From Rhodococcus opacus (GTDB taxonomy: Bacteria; Actinomycetota; Actinomycetes; Mycobacteriales; Mycobacteriaceae): a stretch of 64,000 bases of DNA. The stretch lies in the NCBI RefSeq assembly GCF_012396235.1, contig NZ_JAAXPA010000013.1:124001-188000 (forward strand), in the 5' to 3' direction. Under the pieces are notes generated by a model. The model had not been told where the DNA came from and made no database searches. It worked only from the letters and a program-made list of their open reading frames with translations. Positions 44,814-53,128 of this stretch are shown piece by piece. The position numbers were made by a program, and so were the translations under genes. Numbering within the stretch: position 1 is the stretch's first letter; each line of letters starts with the position of its first letter.

Positions 44814-46571
44814 GTGACCACCGACCAACCCATTCCCTGGCTGACCCTGGCCGGTCTCGCCGCGGCCGCGGTCGCGACGGTGGCCATCGGCATCTACGGA
44901 GTGCGGTTGGCGCGCACCACCTCCGACTTCCTCGTCGCGTCCCGCAGCGTCGGGCCGGGGTGGAACGCCGCCGCCATCTCCGGCGAGTACCTTTCGGCCG
45001 CATCCTTTCTCGGTGTCGCCGGCCTGATCGCGAAATACGGTGCCGACGCCCTCTGGTACCCGATCGGGTTCACGGCCGGCTACCTCGGGCTGCTGCTGTT
45101 CGTCGCCGCACCGCTGCGACGCTCCGGCGCGTACACGGTGCCCGACTTCGCCGAGTTCCGGCTCGGCTCCCGCCGGCTCCGCACCCTCGCGATGCTCGTC
45201 GTCGCCGCCGTCTGCGCGCTGTACCTCGTCCCGCAACTCCAGGGCGCAGGGCTGACTCTGAATATTTTGCTCGGGGTGCCGACCTGGGTCGGGGCCGTCG
45301 TCGTCGGGCTCATCGTCATCGGCAACGTGGTGGGCGGCGGCATGCGGTCCATCACATTCGTCCAGGCCTTCCAATACTGGCTGAAACTCACCGCGGTCGC
45401 GATCCCGGCGCTGGTGCTGTCGGTGTACTTCTTCGGCGACCACCACGAGCTGGGCGCCGCCGCACCACCCACCGTGAGCGAGCAGACCACGGTCGACATC
45501 ACCACCGACGTCGTCGTGCAGGTGTCCGAACCGGTGACCGTCGGCGGGTCGGGGACGATCGACGGGGCCCCGGCGAGCGGTGACGTTCTCCTCGAGCCGG
45601 GCGAGCACCACCTCGGCGAGGGCACGTCGATGACCCTCGAGGCGGGCGCCCCGGTGCCCGTGGTCGCGGGCGCTCCCGCCGACAACTCCGACTGGATCGC
45701 CCCCGGCTGGGGATTCGGCGGCGACCACCCGATGTACCAGGTGTACTCGCTGATCCTCGCGACGTTCCTCGGCACGCTCGGGCTGCCACACGTGCTCGTC
45801 CGGTTCTACACCAACCCCGACGGGCGGGCCGCGCGGCTGACGTCGCTGGCCGTGGTCGGGCTGCTCGGAGTGTTCTACCTGTTCCCGACGCTGCTCGGGG
45901 TGTTCGCGCGGCTGTACGTGCCGCAGCTGCTCATCACCGGCACATCCGACGCCGCGGTCCTGCTGCTGCCCGGCTCCGTGATCTCCGGGTGGGCCGGGCA
46001 ACTCCTCGCCGCACTGGTGGCCGCCGGGGCCATCGCGGCGTTCCTGTCCACGTCGTCCGGTCTGCTCGTCAGCATCGCCGGGGTGCTCAGCACCGACGTC
46101 CTGCGCGGGCGGATCCGGGACTTCCGGATCGCCGCAGTCCTGGCCGGGGCGGTGCCGCTGGTGCTGTCGCTGGCGGTGACGTCGCTGGACCTGTCGCGCA
46201 CGGTCGGGCTGGTGTTCGCGGTCGCGGCGTCGACGCTCTGCCCGCTGCTCGTGCTCGGCATCTGGTGGCGTGGACTGACCGCCGCCGGGGCGGGTGCCGG
46301 GATGGTCGCAGGCGGGCTCGTCGCCGGCTGCGCCGCCGGGATCTCGGTGCTCGGCGGCTTCACCGTCGACGTCTGGAACGGCTGGCCCGCGGCGATGGTC
46401 GCGTACCCGGCCGCCGTCAGCGTTCCGCTGGCCTTCGTCACGATGGTGCTGGTCAGCAAGGCGACGAAGCGTCAGATTCCCGCCGACCTCAGCCGGATCT
46501 TCACCCGCATGCACGCCCCCGAGCGGCTCGGGGTGGGCTCCGACCGCGAGCGGGAGCTCCGCTCCCCGTGA
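44814..46571 (+). CDS. Sodium:solute symporter with extended periplasmic loop
   Basis: 585-residue SSS-family transporter related to ActP/MctC. Seen: FLVASRSVGPGWNAAAISGEYLSAASFLGVAGL (start of family core), GAYTVPDFAEFRLGSRRLR, LGTLGLPHVLVRFYTNPDGRAAR. A part unlike the second symporter lies at about residues 205-310: it is rich in Val, Thr and Gly (VSEQTTVDITTDVVVQVSEP and on), where the second symporter has a loop roughly 50 residues shorter. Likely substrates are acetate, propionate or pyruvate. GTG start at 44814. Its stop lies inside a palindromic repeat element. Confidence 0.86.
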   Translation: MTTDQPIPWLTLAGLAAAAVATVAIGIYGVRLARTTSDFLVASRSVGPGWNAAAISGEYLSAASFLGVAGLIAKYGADALWYPIGFTAGYLGLLLFVAAPLRRSGAYTVPDFAEFRLGSRRLRTLAMLVVAAVCALYLVPQLQGAGLTLNILLGVPTWVGAVVVGLIVIGNVVGGGMRSITFVQAFQYWLKLTAVAIPALVLSVYFFGDHHELGAAAPPTVSEQTTVDITTDVVVQVSEPVTVGGSGTIDGAPASGDVLLEPGEHHLGEGTSMTLEAGAPVPVVAGAPADNSDWIAPGWGFGGDHPMYQVYSLILATFLGTLGLPHVLVRFYTNPDGRAARLTSLAVVGLLGVFYLFPTLLGVFARLYVPQLLITGTSDAAVLLLPGSVISGWAGQLLAALVAAGAIAAFLSTSSGLLVSIAGVLSTDVLRGRIRDFRIAAVLAGAVPLVLSLAVTSLDLSRTVGLVFAVAASTLCPLLVLGIWWRGLTAAGAGAGMVAGGLVAGCAAGISVLGGFTVDVWNGWPAAMVAYPAAVSVPLAFVTMVLVSKATKRQIPADLSRIFTRMHAPERLGVGSDRERELRSP

Positions 46572-46622
46572 GCCTTTTTGGTAGCTCCCGCAACCATAAA
46601 GGCGCACGGGCGGCGGAGCCGC
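46565..46622 (+). repeat. 58-nt palindromic dispersed repeat, copy B
   Basis: Matches copy A (23137-23194, minus strand) at 54 of 58 positions. Both copies lie in the same orientation relative to the gene ending at them, and this copy overlaps the symporter stop codon. Hairpin arms begin at CCCGTGAGCCTTT and AAAGGCGCACGGG, with one mismatch. May end transcription before the next unit. Confidence 0.75.
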
Positions 46623-46755
46623 TTGTCGCGGTCGGGTGACCGTTCGACGCACAGTCCGGCAGCTCGTCGTGTGACAGGCACCATAACCTATTTCTGTGAC
46701 TCAACTCTCACTAACGTCGGTTACCAGTTCACTTCACACGACCAAGGAGTCTGCA

Positions 46756-47118
46756 GTGACCACAGCCGATCTCAGTGAGGGCGCACCGCAGAAGCGGCAC
46801 GCCCCTGATGCGCAAGCCTTCGTAGACATGCAGGCGAGCCCGGAGTTCCAGGAGTTGCGACACCGCCTGCGTAGTTTCGTCTTCCCGATGACGGCGTTCT
46901 TCCTCGCCTGGTACGCGGCGTACGTCCTACTGGCCACGTACGCGCCCGAGTTCATGGCCACCAAGGTGATCGGCAACATCAACCTGGGCATCATCCTCGG
47001 TCTCGGCCAGTTCGTGACCACGTTCGTGATCACCGCGCTGTACGTGAAGTTCGCCAACCGGGAACTCGATCCCCGCTCCGCCGCGATCCGCGACGAGCTG
47101 GAAGGACCGCTCAAGTGA
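46756..47118 (+). CDS. DUF485 domain protein, partner of acetate symporter
   Basis: 120 residues. Seen: FVDMQASPEFQELRHRLRSFVFPMTAFFLAWYAAYVLLATYAPEFM and GQFVTTFVITALYVKFANRELDP, the two-helix DUF485 pattern. In Corynebacterium glutamicum a DUF485 gene sits directly before mctC, as here. GTG start at 46756 follows AAGGAGTCTGCA. Its end overlaps the start of the symporter (GTGA). The 133-base gap upstream follows a repeat element and should carry a separate promoter. Confidence 0.87.
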   Translation: MTTADLSEGAPQKRHAPDAQAFVDMQASPEFQELRHRLRSFVFPMTAFFLAWYAAYVLLATYAPEFMATKVIGNINLGIILGLGQFVTTFVITALYVKFANRELDPRSAAIRDELEGPLK

Positions 47119-48749
47119 TCACCACACTCGCCGCAGGCACCGACGTCGGCAACCCGATCCTCAACATCGCCATCTTCGTGGCGTTCGTCGTGATCACGAT
47201 GACCATCGTGATCCGTGCTAGCCGTACCACCAAGAAGGCCTCGGACTTCTACACCGGCGGCGGTCAGTTCTCCGGACCGCAGAACGGCTTCGCCATCGCC
47301 GGCGACTACCTGTCGGCCGCGTCGTTCCTCGGCATCGCCGGCGCCATCGCGGTGTACGGCTACGACGGCTTCCTGTACTCGGTCGGCTTCCTCGTCGCCT
47401 GGCTGGTGGCCCTGCTGCTGGTCGCGGAACTGCTACGCAACACCGGCCGGTTCACGATGGCGGACGTGCTGAGCTTCCGGCTCAAGCAGCGTCCCGTGCG
47501 GATGGCCGCGGCGCTGTCCACGCTGGTGGTCTCGCTGTTCTACCTGCTCGCGCAGATGGCGGGCGCCGGCGGACTCGTCGCGCTGCTGCTGAACATCGAC
47601 GGCAAGGTCGGTCAGGGCGTCGTCGTCGCGGTCGTCGGTGTGCTGATGATCGTGTACGTGCTCGTCGGCGGCATGAAGGGCACCACCTACGTCCAGATGG
47701 TCAAGGCGGTGCTGCTGGTCGCCGGTGCGGGCATCATGTTCTTCCTCGTGCTGTTCGCGGTGCGCGGCAACTTCTCCCAACTGCTCGCCGACGCCCAAGC
47801 GACGGTCGCCGGTTCGACGAACGAGGCGATCGCGGGCCGCGACATCCTCGCTCCCGGCGCCAAGTACGGCATCAGCTCGATGAGCAAGCTCGACTTCATC
47901 TCGCTCGGCATCGCCCTGGTCCTCGGCACCGCGGGCCTACCGCACGTGCTGATGCGGTTCTACACCGTCCCCACCGCCAAGGAAGCCCGCCGCTCGGTCA
48001 CCTGGGCGATCGGACTGATCGGCGCGTTCTACCTGTTCACGCTCGTCCTCGGCTACGGTGCCGCCAAGATGGTCGGCCCCGACGTCATCCTCGCAGCGCC
48101 CGGCAAGGAGAACGCGGCGGCGCCGCTGCTCGCGTTCGAACTGGGCGGCACCATCTTCCTGGCGATCATCTCCGCGGTCGCGTTCGCAACGATCCTCGCG
48201 GTCGTGGCGGGGCTGGCGATCACGGCGTCCGCGTCATTCGCCCACGACATCTACGCCAGCGTCATCAAGCGCGGACACGCGTCGGAAGAGTCCCAGGTGC
48301 GGGTTTCCCGGATCACGGTCGTCGTGATCGGTCTCGTGTCGATCGTCCTGGGCATCATGGCCATGGGCCAGAACATCGCGTTCCTGGTGGCGCTCGCCTT
48401 CGCGGTGGCCGCCTCGGCCAACCTGCCGACGCTGCTGTACTCACTGTTCTGGAAGAAGTTCAACACGACCGGTGCCCTGTTCAGCATCTACGGCGGCCTG
48501 GTCAGCTGCCTCCTGCTGATCGCGTTCTCCCCGGCCGTGTCCGGCAAGCCGTCGTCGATGTTCCCCAACGCCGACTTCGACTACTTCCCGCTCGCCAACC
48601 CGGGCATCGTCTCCATCCCGCTGGCGTTCGTGCTCGGCGTCGTCGGCACCTACATCGGCCGCGGCAAGACGGAGGATCCCGCCAAGCAGGCCGAGATGGA
48701 GGTCCGCTCTCTCACCGGTGTCGGTGTGGAGAAGGCCGTCTCCCACTAA
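47115..48749 (+). CDS. Cation:acetate/monocarboxylate symporter (ActP/MctC-like)
   Basis: 544-residue SSS transporter with about 13 helices. Marks: DFYTGGGQFSGPQNGFAIAGDYLSAASFLGIAGAIAVYGYDGFLYSVGFLVAW, MADVLSFRLKQRPVRMAAALSTLVVSLFYLLAQMAGAG, and LGTAGLPHVLMRFYTVPTAKEARRSVTWAI. Fits ActP (acetate) and MctC (acetate, propionate, pyruvate). GTG start at 47115. With the DUF485 protein it forms a two-gene unit. A perfect palindrome begins 7 bases after the stop. Choice among short-chain acids cannot be made from sequence. Confidence 0.9.
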   Translation: MITTLAAGTDVGNPILNIAIFVAFVVITMTIVIRASRTTKKASDFYTGGGQFSGPQNGFAIAGDYLSAASFLGIAGAIAVYGYDGFLYSVGFLVAWLVALLLVAELLRNTGRFTMADVLSFRLKQRPVRMAAALSTLVVSLFYLLAQMAGAGGLVALLLNIDGKVGQGVVVAVVGVLMIVYVLVGGMKGTTYVQMVKAVLLVAGAGIMFFLVLFAVRGNFSQLLADAQATVAGSTNEAIAGRDILAPGAKYGISSMSKLDFISLGIALVLGTAGLPHVLMRFYTVPTAKEARRSVTWAIGLIGAFYLFTLVLGYGAAKMVGPDVILAAPGKENAAAPLLAFELGGTIFLAIISAVAFATILAVVAGLAITASASFAHDIYASVIKRGHASEESQVRVSRITVVVIGLVSIVLGIMAMGQNIAFLVALAFAVAASANLPTLLYSLFWKKFNTTGALFSIYGGLVSCLLLIAFSPAVSGKPSSMFPNADFDYFPLANPGIVSIPLAFVLGVVGTYIGRGKTEDPAKQAEMEVRSLTGVGVEKAVSH

Positions 48750-48755
48750 TGCCTT

Positions 48756-48807
48756 CGGCCTGTGAGTACTTATTAACCGCCCGCGGTTAATAAGTACTCA
48801 CAGGCCG
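48756..48807. repeat. Perfect 25-bp palindrome with 2-base centre
   Basis: Arms 48756-48780 and 48783-48807 are exact reverse complements, with CC between. The outer part is GC-rich (CGGCCTG), the inside AT-rich (AGTACTTATTAACCG). It fills the gap between the symporter stop and the SRPBCC start at 48821. It could end transcription, or mask the SRPBCC ribosome site in mRNA. Confidence 0.85.
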
Positions 48808-48820
48808 TTAGGCTGCACCA

Positions 48821-49252
48821 ATGGCGAAACTCACGGTCAAGACCGATGTTCCCCTCAGCCCCCAGGACACCTGGGAGAATGCCTCGAATCTGCAGGACTT
48901 CGACAAGTGGTTCGTCGTCCACGACGGCTGGCGCGGCGAACTTCCCGAGACCCTCACGGCCGGAACCGAGATCAGTTCCGTCGTCACGGTCAAGGGACTC
49001 CGCAATCGCGTGAAGTGGACGATCAAGGAGTACGACGCCCCGAACCGCATCGTCCTCAAAGGTGACGGCAAGGGTGGCGTGAAGCTCGGAATGGTGCTCG
49101 ACGTCCAGGCGAAGGGTGACGCGTCCGAGGTGGCGTTCACCATCGAACTCGGTGGCGCACCGCTGTTCGGGCCAATCGGTTCGGGTGTCGCGAAGGCACT
49201 GAAGGGCGACATCGAGAAGTCCCTGACGACGTTTGTCGAGCTGTACCGCTGA
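48821..49252 (+). CDS. Rv0910-type SRPBCC protein
   Basis: 143-residue hydrophobic-pocket protein. Seen: DVPLSPQDTWENASNLQDFDKWFVVHDGWRGELPE, VKWTIKEYDAPNRIVLKGDGKGGVKL, LFGPIGSGVAKALKGDIEKSL. It shares the length and many positions of the gene at 62038 (both 143 residues). This is the family labelled 'toxin' after M. tuberculosis Rv0910, but the fold suggests a lipid or ketide ligand. In M. tuberculosis the gene follows Rv0909; here the Rv0909-like gene is 9.7 kb upstream. Its stop codon abuts the stop of the next gene (TGATCA at 49250-49255). Confidence 0.82.
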   Translation: MAKLTVKTDVPLSPQDTWENASNLQDFDKWFVVHDGWRGELPETLTAGTEISSVVTVKGLRNRVKWTIKEYDAPNRIVLKGDGKGGVKLGMVLDVQAKGDASEVAFTIELGGAPLFGPIGSGVAKALKGDIEKSLTTFVELYR

Positions 49253-50167
49253 TCAATCGAGGACGTGCGCGCCGCCGGTGTCGGTGATCCACTCGGCGGC
49301 AAGGGCGTCCAGCGTCCCGTCGGCGTAGAGCGAATCGACGGCCGCCGAGACGCACGCGGTGAGCGGACTGTTCTTCTCCAGCACGAGGCCGAAGAATTCG
49401 GTGACGGCGTTCGGGCGGGGGAACTGCCCGACGAGGACGCTGTCCTTCACCTCGTTGGCGGTGATCTGAAATCCGGTCGGGATGTCGACCACCAGCGCGT
49501 CGATGTCGCCCGCGGCCAGGGCGGCCTTGGCGTCGTCGGTGGTGGTGAAACTGACCGGTGCCTGGCGGGGCTGCACGGTCTGGGTGATGGCGTCGAAACT
49601 GGTGGACCCCACCTGCGCCCCGAGGCGGAACGGCGCGAGGTCGGCGAGCGATTTGGCTCTCGCCGCTGGCGAGTTCTTCAGCGCCAGCACCGACTGCGTG
49701 ACGGCGTAGTAGGGCGAACTGAAATCGACCGTCTCGCGCCGGGTGTCGACGATCGTGAACTGGTCAATGGCGAAATCGAAGTTCTTCTCGCCGGGTGCCA
49801 GCGCGTCGTTGAATGCGACGGTCTCGAATTGCACCTGGTCCGGACCGTATCCCAGCTTCTCGACCACTTCCCGGGCGACGGCGCCCTCGTAGCCCTTGCC
49901 GTTGGACGGGTCACCGTCGACGAACCACGGCTGGTACGACGGACTGTCGGTGGCGATGGTGACCACGCCGTCCTGCGCGGTGACGCCGCTGCCGGGGGCG
50001 CAGTCGCCGACCGCGCGGGTGGACGGAAGTTTGGTGAACGCTTCGGGAATCGTCGAGGCTTCGGCCCGGGCGTCGACCTCCGACGCTGTGTCGGTGGAGC
50101 AGGATCCGGCGAGCAATGTCAGTGCAGCGGATATGGCGGCGACGGCTGTCTTGGGACCTCGGTGCAC
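49253..50167 (-). CDS. ABC-type amino acid/solute-binding lipoprotein
   Basis: 304 residues. The signal ends in the lipobox LLAGSC, so it is a membrane-anchored binding protein of family SBP_bac_3. Seen: VTIATDSPSYQPWFVDGDPSNGKGYEGAVAREVVEKLGY, NFDFAIDQFTIVDTRRETVDFSSPYYAVTQSVLAL, and GAQVGSTSFDAIT. The usual ligand is a polar amino acid. GTG at 50167 is preceded by GATGGCGGG. No permease or ATPase gene is next to it, so its transporter is elsewhere. It diverges from ligD across 88 bases. Confidence 0.86.
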   Translation of the reverse strand: MHRGPKTAVAAISAALTLLAGSCSTDTASEVDARAEASTIPEAFTKLPSTRAVGDCAPGSGVTAQDGVVTIATDSPSYQPWFVDGDPSNGKGYEGAVAREVVEKLGYGPDQVQFETVAFNDALAPGEKNFDFAIDQFTIVDTRRETVDFSSPYYAVTQSVLALKNSPAARAKSLADLAPFRLGAQVGSTSFDAITQTVQPRQAPVSFTTTDDAKAALAAGDIDALVVDIPTGFQITANEVKDSVLVGQFPRPNAVTEFFGLVLEKNSPLTACVSAAVDSLYADGTLDALAAEWITDTGGAHVLD

Positions 50168-50255
50168 CCCGCCATCTTGCCTGGCGGGTAGCGATCCGGC
50201 CAGCGAAGCGGCCGCGCGGCGCACAATATGTATGTATTGGCGGAGGGAGGTGCGC

Positions 50256-52532
50256 GTGGCCACGGCGGGAACTCGGCAACTGACGGTCGACGGACATCGC
50301 CTGTCCCTGACCAATCTCGGCAAGGTCCTCTACCCGGAATCGGAAACGACGAAGGGCGAGGTCATCGACTACTACACGCGGATCGCGCCCGCCATGCTCC
50401 CGCACGTCGTCGACCGTCCCGCCACCCGCAAACGCTGGCCCAACGGGGTGGACAGCGAGCCGTTCTTCGAGAAGAACCTCGCGGCCTCCGCACCGGCGTG
50501 GTTGGAGCGTCGTTCACTCGAGCACTCGGATCGGTCGGTGCACTATCCGCTCCTGAACTCGGTCGCGGCGCTTGCGTGGGCGGGGCAGCAGGCCGCACTC
50601 GAACTGCACGTCCCGCAGTGGCGGTTCGACGGCCCGCATCGGGGGCCCGCCACCCGGATCGTCTTCGACCTCGACCCCGGTCCCGGTGTGGGCCTGACCG
50701 AATGCGCGGAGGTGGCACGGGCCGTGCGCGACCTGGTCGCGAACCTCGGCTGGACCGCGTACCCGGTCACCAGCGGCAGCAAGGGTATTCACCTGTACGT
50801 GCCGCTCGACCGGAAGCTGGACGGTTCGGGCGCGTCGACCGTCGCGAAACAAGTGGCGACGGGTCTCGAGAAGCTGCGGCCCGAACTCGTCACCGCCACC
50901 ATGGCCAAGGCGGTGCGCGCGGGAAAGGTGTTCGTCGACTGGAGCCAGAACAATCCGTCCAAGACCACCATCGCACCGTATTCGTTGCGGGGACGCTCCC
51001 AGCCGTATGTCGCGGCGCCGCGAAGCTGGGACGAACTCGACGACCCCGACCTACGGCAGCTGCGGTTCGAGGAAGTGCTCGAACGGTGGGAGTCGGACGG
51101 CGACCTGCTCGCCGGACTCGACCCGCCGATCGAGGACGACGCCGCCCTCGCCGAGTACCGCCGCAAGCGTGATCCCGGACGGACACCCGAGCCGATGCCG
51201 GACACTGTGCGGATGGGGGAGGGGAACAGTTTCGTCATCCAGGAACACCACGCCCGGCGCCTCCACTACGACCTGCGGCTCGAACGCGACGGGGTGCTCG
51301 TGTCGTGGGCGGTGCCGAAGAACGTGCCGACGACGACGGGGGAGAACCGGCTCGCCGTGCACACCGAGGATCACCCGCTCGAATACCTCACGTTCTCCGG
51401 GACCATCCCGAAGGGCGAATACGGCGGCGGCGAGATGACCATCTGGGACACGGGCACCTACGACACCGAGAAGTGGCGCGACGACGAGGTGATCGTCCAG
51501 TTGCACGGCGGGCAGGTGGACGGCCGGTTCGCGCTGATCCGCACGAAGGGCGACCAGTGGCTGATGCATCTGATGAAGGATCAGACACCGGGCGGGTCGC
51601 ACACGTCCGAATTGCCGCGGGGACTGTCACCGATGCTCGCGAGCCCCGGCACCCTCGACGGACTGGACGCCGACGAGTGGGCGTTCGAAGGGAAGTGGGA
51701 CGGGATCAGGGTGATCGCCGAGATCAGTGGCGGCGAGCTGAAGCTGACGAGCCGGGCAGGCAACGACAAGACCCTCGACTACGCCCGATTGGGTTGGATG
51801 GCAGACGCTCTCGGCGACCACGAGGTGGTCCTCGACGGTGAAGTCGTCGCGTTCGACGAGCGGGGTGTCGCGAACTTCGGCCTGCTGCAGCAGGGCAACG
51901 AGCCGCACTTCCTGGCGTTCGACGTGCTGTATCTCGACGGAGTGTCGTTGTTACGCAAGAAGTACACCGACCGGCGCCGCGTCCTCGAGGCACTGGCGGC
52001 CAAGGTGGACAACCTGGTCGTTCCGCCGCAACTGCACGGGTCCGCGCAGGACGCTCTGGACGAGAGCCGCGGCAAGGGCTGGGAAGGTGTCGTGGCCAAA
52101 CGCCGCGAGTCCGTGTACTTGCCGGGCAAGCGGGGGTCGAGCTGGATCAAGGTGAAGAACTGGCGCACACAGGAAGCGGTGATCGGCGGGTGGCGCCGGG
52201 GTCAGGGCGGGCGGTCCACGGGAATCGGGTCGGTCCTGCTCGGCGTCCCCGAGGACGGTGGGCTGCGCTACATCGGGCGCGTCGGAACCGGCTTCACCGA
52301 ACGGGATCTGCAGGAACTCGCGTCCACCCTGGGGCCGCTCGAAACCGACACCAGCCCGTTCGTCGAAGACCTGCCCACCGCCGACCGCAAGGGCGCCGTG
52401 TGGGTGACCCCCACGCTGGTCGCGGAGGTGCGATTCATGGATTGGACCGGCTCGAAGAGACTGCGGCACCCCAGCTGGCGTGGGCTCAGGGACGACAAGA
52501 CACCCGAGGACGTCGAAGTGGAGGTCTCGTGA
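50256..52532 (+). CDS. ligD: ATP-dependent DNA ligase LigD (Pol-PE-Lig)
   Basis: 758 residues, close to M. tuberculosis LigD (759), which seals double-strand breaks by non-homologous end joining. Three domains in the mycobacterial order: polymerase (about 10-280; IVFDLDPGPG carries the metal aspartates and SGSKGIHLYVPL follows), phosphoesterase (about 310-430; EHHARRLHYDLRLERDGVLVSWAVPK), ligase (about 460-758; Lys480 in EGKWDGIR is the AMP-binding residue, then GEVVAFDERG and SWIKVKNW). GTG at 50256 follows GGAGGGAGGTGCGC. No ku gene is in the window. The hypothetical gene downstream overlaps or abuts its stop. Confidence 0.92.
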   Translation: MATAGTRQLTVDGHRLSLTNLGKVLYPESETTKGEVIDYYTRIAPAMLPHVVDRPATRKRWPNGVDSEPFFEKNLAASAPAWLERRSLEHSDRSVHYPLLNSVAALAWAGQQAALELHVPQWRFDGPHRGPATRIVFDLDPGPGVGLTECAEVARAVRDLVANLGWTAYPVTSGSKGIHLYVPLDRKLDGSGASTVAKQVATGLEKLRPELVTATMAKAVRAGKVFVDWSQNNPSKTTIAPYSLRGRSQPYVAAPRSWDELDDPDLRQLRFEEVLERWESDGDLLAGLDPPIEDDAALAEYRRKRDPGRTPEPMPDTVRMGEGNSFVIQEHHARRLHYDLRLERDGVLVSWAVPKNVPTTTGENRLAVHTEDHPLEYLTFSGTIPKGEYGGGEMTIWDTGTYDTEKWRDDEVIVQLHGGQVDGRFALIRTKGDQWLMHLMKDQTPGGSHTSELPRGLSPMLASPGTLDGLDADEWAFEGKWDGIRVIAEISGGELKLTSRAGNDKTLDYARLGWMADALGDHEVVLDGEVVAFDERGVANFGLLQQGNEPHFLAFDVLYLDGVSLLRKKYTDRRRVLEALAAKVDNLVVPPQLHGSAQDALDESRGKGWEGVVAKRRESVYLPGKRGSSWIKVKNWRTQEAVIGGWRRGQGGRSTGIGSVLLGVPEDGGLRYIGRVGTGFTERDLQELASTLGPLETDTSPFVEDLPTADRKGAVWVTPTLVAEVRFMDWTGSKRLRHPSWRGLRDDKTPEDVEVEVS

Positions 52533-53128
52533 TGACCGGTATCCGATTTCAATCGACTCCGGAGAACGAGATCCCCGTCTCCGTGCCGGTCGACACCGTG
52601 CTGGCCCGCACCGAGTCGCTGGTGCTGTGGCTGACCGACGTTCACGTCTACAGCTGTGGTGTCGAATTCACGATCCAGGCACGCAGACCCGAGTCCACGG
52701 TGCTGCTCGACATGTTCGGCTTCGGCAAACCCGCGTCGTCGAACAGCAGCGGGCCGTTTCTGTTCGGCGTCGAGTACGCGGACGGCAGTGTGTTCACCAA
52801 CCTTCCCGGCGCCCGGATGACCGACGGCCTGCACGGCGGAGCGGGGCGCGGCGGGCCCCTCACCGGTGACAAGACGTACTTTCTGCAGCCGCTCCCGCCG
52901 CCGAAACGCTGGTCGATGATCACGGCGTGGCCCTACTTCGGTGTCCCGGAGTCTCGGACCGACCTCGATTCCGCCGTGTTCGCCGAAGCCGCGGAGCGGG
53001 TGGAGACATTGTGGCCGGAACCGGTCCACGCACTCGTCGAGGCATCGGACGGTCGACAGCAGCCGCCGGCGCTCGAATTACCGCCAGGGGGCTGGTTCGA
53101 ATGGGCCGGCCGACGCCGTGTCGAATGA
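52532..53128 (+). CDS. Hypothetical protein coupled to ligD
   Basis: 198 residues. Seen: ENEIPVSVPVDTVLARTESLVLWLTDVHVYSCGVEFTIQAR, GPFLFGVEYADGSVFTNLPG, GGPLTGDKTYFLQPLPPPKRWSMITAWPYFGVPESRTDLD. It looks like a single beta-rich globular protein; I do not recognise a named family. No signal peptide. Its start lies within the ligD stop (a GTG at 52529 is also possible), so it should be co-translated with ligD. Whether it has any role in DNA repair is open. The end overlaps the convergent small envelope gene by 51 bases. Confidence 0.7.
   Translation: MTGIRFQSTPENEIPVSVPVDTVLARTESLVLWLTDVHVYSCGVEFTIQARRPESTVLLDMFGFGKPASSNSSGPFLFGVEYADGSVFTNLPGARMTDGLHGGAGRGGPLTGDKTYFLQPLPPPKRWSMITAWPYFGVPESRTDLDSAVFAEAAERVETLWPEPVHALVEASDGRQQPPALELPPGGWFEWAGRRRVE

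Noticed and set aside
42363-46652. A minus-strand open frame of more than 1400 codons opposite the two-component and symporter genes.
   Set aside because: It is a mirror of strongly biased GC-rich codons on the plus strand, is rich in Arg, Gly, Glu and His without family motifs, and the plus-strand genes have clear domains.
46623-46755. Paired LytTR-binding direct repeats upstream of the DUF485 gene.
   Set aside because: Only partial matches around ACCGTTCGA and CCAGTTCAC; neither fits the known consensus at all positions.
50223-50239. CAATA-TGTATG-TATTG repeat in front of ligD as an operator.
   Set aside because: Short, overlaps likely promoter or start region and is AT-rich by chance; too weak to list as a site.
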